From: Narthecium ossifragum
Taxonomy: Eukaryota; Streptophyta; Magnoliopsida; Dioscoreales; Nartheciaceae
Length of the DNA stretch: 64,000 nt
Assembly: GCA_963920575.1 (NCBI GenBank)
Contig: OY986969.1
Coordinates: 2,242,001-2,306,000, forward strand
Direction of reading: 5' to 3'
The position numbers and the translations under genes are program-made. The stretch's first letter is position 1. Every line of letters starts with the position of its first letter. Of this stretch, positions 11,945 through 21,657 are shown in pieces. Below the pieces are notes generated by a model. It worked only from the letters and a program-made list of their open reading frames with translations, did not search any database and was not told the DNA's origin.

Positions 11945-12595
11945 GACACATGCATAGGTAAGACTTGTTTATAAGTACTCATTATTTCTAAATTATTTAT
12001 GATCTAATTAAAAGTGACTAAGTTACTTTGTCTCAACTGCAGGTTTGATGATGTATGGCCACGACGGTTTACTTGGCTTCTTCACTTTGGTCATGTATTG
12101 AAAATAATGAGTGGATTTGGTGGCGTAGTGTATTGCACTTATGTATTTCAATTTCGATCTCGCAATGTTTATTCAATCAGGATCTCGTAATAACAAACTT
12201 GTAATGTTGTTCAATCAGGATCTTGTATTGTTATGAAATCAGGATATTGTAAGTTCGGGTTTTAAAATCCAGGATCCTGGGTTAATTTCGGCTTTAAAAA
12301 ACCGAATATGTGCCAAAATTTTGGTGTTTTAAAGCTGGATACCTGGGCATATTTCGATCTTAAAAAACTGAACTTATCTGTTACAGGTCAGTGAACTTCA
12401 AAGTGTTGACGAGCAAAACCTGTACAACACATCTTACATTTAGTAAAAAACATCCCACATTATACACATCCTACATGTTAACATTAGTGATGAAACATAG
12501 GAGAAAAACATCTTACATCAACTATAAGTCAAAATATCAACTACAAGTCTCAAAACATGCCACATAGAAGTCTCAACACAACATATATTTTTCTG
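11945..12595. other. Convergent spacer between MULE transposase and PMD gene
   Basis: The transposase stop (11942-11944) and the PMD stop on the other strand (12596-12598) face each other across this spacer. It should hold both 3' untranslated regions. At 12250-12385 it carries further degenerate copies of the TTCGG/TTTAAA/CCGAA palindrome. Confidence 0.6.
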
Positions 12596-13663
12596 TCAGT
12601 TGTCCCTTGTTCCGTTTCCTCTCCCTCGTCCTCCTCTTTCGCTTCCTTGGTTCCGATAATATCGTCTGTGATCGCCGCGACGTCCATGCACGATGGCACT
12701 AATCTCCTGCATTCGGCCCTTGAGCTCTTCGGAACTCAAGCCTGCGTCGTGAGCAGCAGTGTCATCAACGATCACCATAATACGGGCAATCTGCAATTGA
12801 ACAAATAGAAAGTATCATACTTGTGTGTCAAAAGTACATTCGAGCTTAATATTCACTTACTATAGCATTCGGATCATGTGGAGGCCGATTGGGTCGACTT
12901 GAAGGCAATTCAGGGTTTTGTACCCTCACATGGGAGACGGTTCTATACCATCCCATATATTCCGGCACGCACTCATGTGGAGTCCGGGCTACTTGGGCAT
13001 TCCTTGCTGCCCTAATTGTGTGGTCAGTCCACCGCTTCCAAAACCCCTTTTCGAAGTTGTAAATCCTCGAATATCCTCTTCCACACTTTCCGGACGCCAC
13101 AGATTGATATGCGGGTGGAATTGGTCCATTTGGTATAATTTGCACAAGCCCGAACTGACGAAGAACCCTATCAGGATGATACGGCTCGACATGCTCCATG
13201 CCATGCAATGTGCCATAGAAGAAGGTGATGTCTTCATCAGAAAATTGGCCCCTGCGATCAGCATATGGATCCCATTCCACCTACAAACAATGCAGAATGA
13301 AATCAAGACTTATAAAAAAAATAAAACACAGCTATAACTGACAACTCACATCCTCCTCCATCAGTTCATCCAATTTCTCACGCATTTCTATGACTTTACT
13401 GGCATAGTTACCACCACTTCTGTTAGGGACCCATAGTCGCACACGTGGCTGGTCCGGTGTAAAACTGGGATTGCGGCTGCATGACACAATTGTCGGCAGA
13501 TGATCATATGTCCAGGCCTGCACGAAATTAACAACAATGAAGATAAATAGTCATATAAGTATAGAGTATTAGAAAAATAGATGCATATCAATAAGTGATG
13601 TATCTTACCTCCAGTAATGTAAGATACCTGCCTATTTGTTTTGTGGCCCATCTACTGGCGGTC

Positions 13664-15208
13664 TGATAACGCGTGAAAAGTGCACAAATCACCCTTTTAA
13701 CTAGGTCTCATTAGTCTCCGAGCAATGCTATTTTGATTGTCTTTTCCCCATTTCAGGCTTAAGGATCCTCAACGAAGATTAGATCAAGTTTGGAGCTAAA
13801 ACGAACAAATAAAGAACCTGCTAGGAGCAAAAGAGCAAAGGAGCAAAGATGAACCATCTTTGACATCAAAACTGTACCTGCTCAGGACTAACCAGATGAT
13901 GTACTATATATGGTTGGAAAGCTCTTGAAGTCTAGATTCCAGAACTTTTTACGGTTCGTGATTTGGAGTTTCCTAGAGGAAGATATGCTATTTTTAGTAC
14001 AGAGGTGCAGAAGAAGCAGTTACGGAAAACCAGATCGATCTGCTTCCCATGCAGATCGATCTGGGTCGGGCAAATTCCAGTTTTTGAAGTTCCCGAAGTG
14101 AAGAAGATCGATCTCAACCCAAAGGAGATCGATCTCCTTGGGCGCTGCGGGAAAAATAAAAGGAAATTGACTAATCCGAGTTAGGGTTTTTCTTTGGCTA
14201 TAAATATCCTTCTTTGGGGGCGTTTTGGCAGCCTTCCAGGGCCGAATTTGGGGGTTCCTTTAGACGTTTTTTGCAGCTTTCTTCCCCCTTTTTCTTCATC
14301 CTTTCTTCTCAAATAAATTAGGGTTATGGTTAGATCTTTGGGAGAAGATCCATGGATGGATGGCTTCAACAACCTTCATCAAGGTGTCCTCTTCTTAAGA
14401 TGAGTACCTAAACCCTAGCCTAGGAATTCTATGATGTAATAAAGTTATTTATTAGGGTTTTCTATAGATTATGAGTTGTAAATCATACGTTTGATGATTG
14501 AATGGATTGTTTTTATGTTCTTATCTATTGGTGTGATTATTATTATATGTTAGATGAATGATTTGCTCCTATATGCCCTAGATTTAGGTCTTGTGCATGT
14601 TAGGGCTTGAGATTATGGATTCTCATCAAACGTCTATGCTAGAACCATTATGACCGCTTCTTAATCCGTTATTCATCATTATTTGAGATTAGAGATTTCG
14701 TATGTGCTAGAACCACAATGCTAGTGCCAGAACCACTAGGTTAACTCTAATCCTTGATACATTCTAGTAGGCGATCTCAAGGTGCCAGAACCATCTTGAT
14801 TATTTACCAATATCCATTCTTGATATTATCCCCGACGTCTTCGTTGAGCGGTAGGACTTCTAGCCATTCACCTATCGACTATATGAAATCATCTAAGTTG
14901 ATTTATCTGCTCTTATCTTAGGAATACCTAGTAAGTTCTTTATTATTGATTAGAGTTCCTTGGCATTATCTTATCTTTTAGTACTCTTTTCGTATTTGTT
15001 TAGTTCTAGATAAAAACCCAAAAGATTATCTTTTTCCCAACTCCTTGTTAGGAATTATACCTAGTATACGACTTAAACCATTAGTTCCCTGTGGATTCGA
15101 CTCGGACTCATTGTTATCTACCCATAAAGTAGTTAGTTAGTGATTCGGATTATAAATTTCTAATTTTGGCGTGCTTGTTAAGACTGCGACACTTTTCAAG
15201 GCGTGTCA
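13664..15208. mobile_element. Solo LTR (1545 bp) inserted in the PMD gene
   Basis: The element starts tgataacgcgtgaaaagtg and ends cacttttcaaggcgtgtca, so it has TG...CA ends. It is flanked by a perfect 5-bp target duplication, cggtc at 13659-13663 and 15209-15213. No internal gag-pol sequence was seen, which fits a solo LTR left by recombination. A TATA-like tataaata at 14199-14206 is a plausible promoter. The terminal 19-20 bases form an unusually long imperfect inverted repeat. Internal features include repeated gatcgatct motifs (14030-14130) and repeats of agaaccac/agaaccat (14640-14800). The protein reading across the two flanks is continuous once it is removed, independent proof of the insertion. 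Confidence 0.85.
14199..14206 (+). promoter_or_regulatory. TATA-like box in solo LTR
   Basis: The sequence tataaata lies in the middle of the solo LTR, where an LTR U3 promoter is expected. Orientation is inferred from this box alone. Confidence 0.4.
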
Positions 15209-16261
15209 CGGTCCCCAGATGTCGATATAAGTATGCCAATGCTGCAGCCCCCCATGTGTACCAGCTAGCCCCACTCACATGTTTGAACGCAACAAGGTAT
15301 CCCACATGTACCTTATCCGTCGACTTATCACAGAAGAGTGTGCAGCCTATTAGGAAAAGCAAGAACGCCTTCACTGAACATCTGATGCCGACCTTTTCAA
15401 TCGTGCATTCATCCCTAAGCCAGTTTAAACTAACTGACCCTTTGCTATCTTCCAACTGCTTATAACAATTCTGATAGTGGACCCCCAGCTCTTCACACAT
15501 CAGCTGCGCTGTCTTCTTAATGTCCATCTTGTGCAGCTCTACAGCTTCTCCCTCCACAGAGATGCCTAGAATGGTCCTCAAATCCGCAAGTGTGATGGTC
15601 ATCTCCCCGCAAGGTAGGTGGAAGGTGTTCGTCTCCGGTTGTCACCTCTCAACCAATGCAGACACGATCACCTTGTTGATCGTAGGATATGTGCAATCGA
15701 CGAGCGGTCCTAGTCCCGAAGAGTCGACAGCCATCCTAAATTCGTCGGACATTTTGCTTGCCCAGTGTTTGACCCTATGCGCGTGGGTGATGCATTTCAG
15801 GGGGCCGCGTTCCTACATCATGACAAGTCGATAAGAAATTCACTCCATGATGATCATACTCAAAAAAAAAAAAAAACTCAAATGAAAACAGTAGTCCAGA
15901 ACTATACCACTCCACGCCATATGCGGTATGCGACATGGGACCTGAACATCGTAAGGACCGTCTCATCTTCTGGTTCGCCAGGGATGGGGCCACTTGTATC
16001 AAACTCATCCGCTATCGCTTCCTCATCGCCACCCTCGTCACTGTGCTCACCACCACCCCCATCAGTTTGTTCCTCTGCCTCAGCTGTCTCCTTACCTCTT
16101 CCGTCATATCCTTCGGCATGTTCCTCTTCCTCAGCTGCATCCTTACTTCCTTCCTCACTCAAGTCTTCGGCCTGTTCCTCTGCCTCAGCTGGCTCCTCAC
16201 TTCTACCCTCATAACCTTCTTCGGCTTGTTCCTCTGCCTCAGCTGGCTCCATACTTCTTCC

Positions 16262-16905
16262 CTCATAACTAGCCGTCCGTCGCCGCCTCTCAGATGCCGT
16301 GGGTGGGTTTCGTCGTTTACTTGTTGGAGCGGTTGACGAGCTCTCCCCAAGAGCTACAATTTCAACAGTGGAATTCATAATTGGTTTAGAAAATACACAT
16401 CCACAACGATAGAGAACAAAAGGAGAGAAGTATAGTCAAGATCTCTCAGTTAAGTTCGGCTTTGAAAAGTCAGACATGATCGGCTTGTAAAAGTCGAAAA
16501 ACAACCCAACATTCGACTTTTTAAAACCGAACATAATAATAACAACCTCGACTTCTAAATACCGAAAACCAAACATGATTTCAGCTTTTCATAATCGAAA
16601 CATAATGGAAATCCGGATTTGTAAAATCGAAGACATACCAAATATTCGGATTTTGAAAATCGAATCAGATGAATGGTAAAAAATTTATAGATGAGTACCT
16701 TTCTTCGCGATTGCAGCTGCCTCAGCTGGCTTCTTCCTTCTTCCCTCATAACTATCCGTCGCTGCCTCTCAGATGCCGTGGGTGGGTTTCGGCGTTTAAT
16801 TGTTGGAGAGGTCGACGGGCTCTCCCCAAGAGCTGCCATTTGAACTGTAGAACATATTTGGTTTAGAAAATACACATTCACAACGATAGAGAACAAATTA
16901 AATCA
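16262..16905 (-). repeat. Internal duplication of a PMD-gene exon and intron
   Basis: About 160 bases at 16262-16425 recur at 16747-16905. Both copies encode the same block (A-L-G-E-S, then K-R-R-N-P-P-T-A-S-E-R) and continue into a shared intron end (ggtttagaaaatacacat). The lower-coordinate copy has run on into acidic repeats and has lost a clear splice acceptor. Confidence 0.8.
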
Positions 16906-17379
16906 ATGTTCGAATTTTTAAAATCGAAGAATGCACAGCTGAGTACCTTTCTTTCTGATTGCGGCTGTCAGTTTGGAGGGCCTCTTCGACATCTTGGCTA
17001 CCGTCCGATGGGGTCTTGCCAAGTACGAGGAAGAACAAGAAAGAGACGAAGCGGCGGAGCGGCGGAGCGGCGGAGCACCGCGACGGATGATCGACTTGAA
17101 GGAGCACCGCGACGTGAAAGGGGAGGATCCGGCGGAGCTTGAAGGGGGAGAGCCGGTTGCGAGATGAGGGGGTAGTCCGGGGAGGAGATGGTGGCGCTTG
17201 AAGGGGATCGGAGAAAGGGGACCAAACGAGAGCGGTGTAGGGCTTGTAAGGGTAGTTAAGGGAGAAACTGAAAAAATAGGCGGTGTAGATAGCGTTTGTG
17301 CTGGATTTTAAAATAAGTTGCGGTGTACTTAGAAAAGACGGTGTCCTTAGTAATTTAGGCGGTGTCGATAGACGCACCC

Positions 17380-17590
17380 TTTTGCTTGATGTAATGTAGT
17401 AGTAGTGTAGGTGTCGGATGTAATGGCGAGCCAGTTTGGCTCAACTAAGAAAAAAAAAGAAAGCCTAGTGTATCTTATCGGATCCTTATAAGATCCGATA
17501 CCAAATCCGACCCTTTAAAACGCCCCCTTTCATGCCACCATAATGGACGGCGTTAACCCTCTTCTCCTCCTTGCTCATACCGCTGACACT
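17380..17590 (+). other. LINE-like 3' tail and NUP54 upstream region
   Basis: After the right target duplication of the MULE, the interrupted LINE-like sequence resumes and ends in an A-rich run near 17448-17461. The following 80 bases should hold the NUP54 transcription start and leader. An upstream in-frame ATG at 17543 would add 16 residues to NUP54. Confidence 0.5.
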
Positions 17591-20500
17591 ATGTTCAGGA
17601 CACCGTCGCCGTCGCCGGCGGCGTTCGGGACACCGTCGCCTTCGCCGTCGGCGTTCGGGACGCCTTCGTCAACCCCAGCATTTGGTACGCCATCAGCCTC
17701 GCCGGCATTCGGGACGCCGTCGTTAACCTCAACCTTTGGGACGCCGTCATCGGCTCCGGCTTTTGGGACGCCGTCATCGACTCCGGCGTTTGGGACGCCG
17801 TCGACGCCGGCTTTTGGGTCGAACCCAGCTCCAATGTTCCAGCAACCCCAGCAACAGCAGCAGTCGCCGTTCTCTTTATTTCCTCAGCAGCAACAGCAAC
17901 AGACCCCTCAGTTAGGGTTCCAGCCGACGCCGTCGCCGTCGCCTTTTGTGGGGGGCCAGTTGGCGACCCAGATGGCACCCGTCGCCCCCCTCTCAATCTC
18001 CCTTGCCGATCGCGACCTCCAGGTTCCCATAAGCCAGTATATTTTTTAAAGATCTCGTGGAAACCCGGAGATGGGTATTGCTTATCTTGGAAATTTTCTT
18101 TAATCTTTAGGCTATCGTAGACGCGTACAGAGAGGAGCCGGGAAATCCCAAGTACTCATTCAGGGTGTGGTTCGCTTAAGAATTCGAATCTGGTTCATTT
18201 TCGTGCCCTTTCTAGGGTTTTTCAAGTGATTCGATTGTTGGGGTTTTTGCAGCATTTGTTGTTCAGCGTGACGGATCCGGCGGCGAGGGTGAAACCGGTT
18301 GGCGCCTCAGATGTGAGTTCTTGATCTGGAAGTGAGGGATGGGTTTGTTTGGGATTTGCTATTGATGGGAGTTGTTAAGATTTTGTGGGAGTTGATTTTG
18401 GAGTGTAGATATTGCTTGACAGATCATGTGGGCAGAGGCTATGAGTAAGCTGGAAGGGATGGGAAGTGCGGACCGGGAGAGGCTGTGGCCGCAGCTTGTG
18501 CAGGGTTTCAAGGATCTCTCGAATCGTCTTAAGGTACTGTCTTTATTGCGAAAGGATGATGCTACCTTTGGTTTCTTTACCAATATCTACTTTGCGTTTG
18601 TATTGCTCATCACTTTTATTTCTGTATTAAATTCATTGAGGAGAGCTTTAGTCTCGTATGTTTCATATTGCTACAGTCTTGACATTTGTTCTTGGACGAA
18701 ACAAGCAACTCATTCCTGAGGACTGCTAGTTAATGCTACAAACCTTTGAGAGAATCTTTCAAGAACATTCATCTAATTTCATCTACATTTGTTCTTGGAC
18801 GAAACCAGCAACTCATTCCTGAGGACTGCTAGTTAATGCCACAAACCTTTGAGAGAATCTTTCAAGAAACATTCATCTAATGTTATCTATCTAACTTAAG
18901 TGGTAAAATTTTGTGCTTCGTTATTGGACATCTTGTATTTATCTTGTAAGCATCAGTGTTCAGTTTGGTTCCATGCTTCCTCATGTTTCCCATTGTTGTT
19001 TCTATCAATGGATGCATCTGTTCTCCTGTCAGGATTACATCTGATCATGCATATTAGTGATTTGGTGTTAACTATTCATATTAAATACAAACAACTCCAA
19101 GCGCGCAGACATGTTTACATTTTATTATATTTTTGTTGAGTATAATATAGTAGCAATGCTTAGGAACAGCTTTTTGCTGTCATCCATGAGAATACAAGAC
19201 AAGAGCTAATCTCAAAGCACCCTGAATTCTCTACTGTTTTGACAATGCTGGAATAATGTAAATATGATGCAATAAAACGGAATCAGATGTAAAAGTAGGG
19301 CACTGAAAAACTTGACATGCTTCGTCTGTATACCTTTATGTACCTCAGTGATTTTGAATTTGAGTTATTTGAACTTTCTTCACTAGTCAATTAGGTTCAA
19401 TGCTTGACATGAATAGTATAGGAGGAAAATGTTTCTAATAGGGGTGTACAATGGGTTGGGTCAACAGGTTAACGGGTCGGGTCGGCCCCGACCTGTTAAT
19501 TTCTGAGGGCCTTATGACCCGCCCGTTAACTTGTTAATTTATCAACAGGTTAACAGGTACAAGTAACCCATTAACCCGTTATTAGTACCACACGAATAAA
19601 TATAAAGTTTTAAATTATAATCTATTAATCCAAAATTCAAACAACATAAGCACATAAATCTAAGTTGTGCCACATAAAGAAATATAAAGTTTTAAAGTAC
19701 AATCTATTAATCCAAAAATCAACCAAAAATAGCATAACAAATGATTAAATCATTATTGAGCTTTTCCGAGTTGATTTGAGGATGAAGGCCCTGGGGTGGT
19801 TATAAAAGATGGACGACTATCAGAACTTGGTTAGGAGCTTAGTGGACATCTATCTCTGCATCACAATCAAAGGTACAAATTATCAATAATTCCAAGAAAC
19901 ACCACATAGAAAATTTAGATTAAATCATGGCATGCAATGTTAAAAAGATGTCATTCTGGGAGAGTTTTGTACTGAATTCAAGTGTATAGTAATAAACAAA
20001 ACAACTACTCAATATATATATATATATATACTTGTAATTTGTAAATAGTCTTTATTCTAAGCGAGTAAAACGGGTTACCAGTTAAGCAAAAACTTAAACA
20101 CCCATTACCCGACCCGGTATTATTGTAACGGGTCGGGTCAGACCCGACCCATTTACGACTACCTTATGACCCGCCCGTTAAGGTTCGGGTCGGGTTAATT
20201 TTTCGGGTCGAAATGGGTTACCCAATCCGTTGTACACCCCTAGTTTCTAAGCTGCGAAAACTGTTGAAGCGCAGTTGATGTGGGACGAAAATAATTACAT
20301 TGCTAATGCTGTGTTATGCATGTTATGCAGGAAGTGAATTTTAATGCTCTAGGTCACTCATAACTGCATGCATGTCTTTGTAGAAAGTTGTTTTATTCCT
20401 CATCAATAACGCTCTAGGTTTTGAAAATGACGGGTTTTATTTGTTGTAAAGACCAGTGAGGTAAGTCTAACTATCTGCAACCCAGATTCTTCTGTGTTCC

Positions 20501-21657
20501 ACATTGTCATGAACTGGATGCTGGATTGTTAAGATCATTTATGGAGTCCATTTGCCTTTAGGCTCATTAGCATTTCAATGGAGGGTAAGACCTCATGAAA
20601 GTCTATGGACTAAGGAGTGCAAATAAGATGGGTTGTCCATTGTGTTATCCAATGTCTGCTTGTTATCTGTTTAATTCTTCAATGTCATCCGCATAAATTT
20701 GCTATGTTTTGTTCTTGTGAAAGCATTGACTGTAAAAATAACCCTTCCCTGCCACTGCAGCTTCAAGACGACGTAATTGCCTCAGACACTGAGAGGCTGA
20801 GAATGACACAATCTAATGTCAAGATGGTTTGTTCTCCTAATGATGCTGCCATGAACAAAATGGATTACCCTTTTTTTGAGGCTAATACATATTTTGTACT
20901 GCAGCTTCAGAGGCACTTTCAAGCAGATACTCTTTCACGGATGGAAAGGATGAGACAGAAAGAACAGGCGCTTCAGAGGCGTCTTTTGAGGGTATGTATA
21001 TGCCTTCTAAGAAGTTTGATATCATATAGTCGTGGTGGACATTGGAGAGAAAATGCTAATGCTCGTGGAAAGTCTTGTTCTTTCTTTTGATGCAGGTTAT
21101 GAGAATCGTGGAGGCCTTGGAGGGCAAAGGTTTTCGTGTGCCTTTGATGAAAGATGAAGCTGGGGTAGCTGAGAAGTTGACAACAATAGCAAGACAGGTT
21201 GAGAACGTTTTACTTGCTTTTCAATTCCATATCTATCATTTTGCACTGAATATTGCTGTTATAACTCATTTCAGCTGAAAGGGCCAGGTGCAGACTTGTC
21301 GAAAAGGGTTCATCATCTGCTGTTGGTTTCTCGTGTTCATGTAAATGCCGGCCTTGATGGTTTGATGTATCTACGAGGTTCTGCCAAAATAGATGAACAG
21401 AGCCTTGCTGATATGCAAGAGGTCAGTCGAGCTCCTTATGTATAATGTGAATGTGCAAACTGGCCATTTACCAGCACACCCTTCCTCCTCATATGTGAAT
21501 GTCCTCATTTCAGGTCCTGCTACAACAAACTGAGGCAATTGCAAGGCTAGGGAATCTACTGAAGAGGGATATGAGGGACACGGAGATCATCATGTCTGAG
21601 GGTACAAAAATGATAGAAGATGGTAGTGGCAGGAGAACTTTGAAGAGCTTGGCATAA
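17591..21657 (+). CDS. NUP54: Nucleoporin NUP54 (FG nucleoporin of the NUP62 subcomplex)
   Basis: Nine coding exons, all phase 0: 17591-18022, 18111-18164, 18253-18312, 18423-18533, 20761-20826, 20905-20991, 21096-21197, 21275-21421 and 21514-21657, giving 400 residues. The N-terminal 115 residues are F-G-T-P-S repeats, then a glutamine-rich stretch, a natively unfolded FG region that lines the nuclear pore channel. The rest is the conserved alpha-helical coiled-coil region: W-A-E-A-M-S-K-L-E-G-M, W-P-Q-L-V-Q-G-F-K-D-L, R-I-V-E-A-L-E-G-K-G-F-R, and near the end M-Q-E-V-L-L-Q-Q-T-E-A-I. In the family this part assembles with NUP62 and NUP58. The start M-F-R-T-P-S resembles Arabidopsis M-F-G-T-P-S; the ATG at 17543 is an alternative giving 416 residues. 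Intron 4 is 2.2 kb and contains a hAT element. Exons 1-4 are duplicated at the left edge of the window. Confidence 0.95.
18682..18880 (+). repeat. Tandem repeat of about 103 bp in NUP54 intron 4
   Basis: The stretch beginning acatttgttcttggacgaa at 18682 recurs at 18785 with very few differences, continuing through gcaactcattcctgagg and ctttgagagaatctttcaag. Confidence 0.85.
19439..20242. mobile_element. Non-autonomous hAT-type element (804 bp) in NUP54 intron 4
   Basis: The ends are inverted repeats: left taggggtgtacaa and right ttgtacaccccta. A perfect 8-bp target duplication flanks it, gtttctaa at 19431-19438 and 20243-20250. An 8-bp duplication and TAGGGGTG ends are typical of hAT elements. 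The subterminal parts are dense in gggtcgggt and acccgaccc motifs in inverted orientation. There is no transposase, so it is mobilised in trans or dead. Confidence 0.92.

Larger units (their letters stand above)
12596..16992 (-). pseudogene. Plant mobile domain (PMD, MAIN-like) protein gene carried by the MULE
   Basis: Leftward gene. The start ATG is at 16990-16992 (M-S-K-R-P-S-K-L). Exon calls: 16947-16992; 16699-16844; an acidic repeat exon ending at 15908 (repeats of E-P-A-E-A-E-E-Q); a long PMD exon 13609-15812; then 13350-13517, 12861-13280 and 12596-12790. The PMD signature is clear: F-R-S-H-V-A-Y-R-I-W-R-G, then R-G-P-L-K-C-I, T-N-T-F-H-L-P-C-G-E-M-T-I-T-L and L-R-T-I-L-G-I. The C-terminus is rich in R-G. 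PMDs occur in MAIN/MAIL1 host proteins involved in silencing and in many transposons; the cargo role is unknown. Lesions: an in-frame TGA at 15642-15644 replacing an expected tryptophan codon, an eroded acceptor before the acidic exon near 16366, and a solo LTR inserted in the long exon. Removing the LTR plus one target copy restores the frame exactly (L-Y-R-H-L-G, then T-A-S-R-W-A-T-K-Q). Confidence 0.82.
8378..17379. mobile_element. Complete 9.0-kb Mutator-like element (MULE) with OTU-transposase and PMD cargo
   Basis: The ends are inverted repeats: the left end begins gggtgcgtctatc and the right end is its reverse complement (gatagacgcaccc), with similarity continuing inward through the aaggacaccg motif. 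The element is flanked by a 9-bp target duplication, ttttgcatg at 8369-8377 and ttttgcttg at 17380-17388, eight of nine matching. A 9-bp duplication is the hallmark of the Mutator superfamily. Inside are a rightward transposase gene (8753-11944) and a leftward plant-mobile-domain gene (12596-16992), arranged tail to tail. Both have a few disabling changes but are otherwise well preserved, so insertion was relatively recent. The element sits inside an older LINE-like remnant and is itself interrupted by a solo LTR. Confidence 0.88.

Noticed and set aside
13959..14184. Small open frames inside the solo LTR
   Set aside because: No gag-pol motif; they are short frames in repeat sequence.
15935..16336. 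Leucine/serine-rich open frame on the plus strand
   Set aside because: It is the antisense shadow of the acidic E-P-A-E-A-E-E-Q repeats of the PMD gene.
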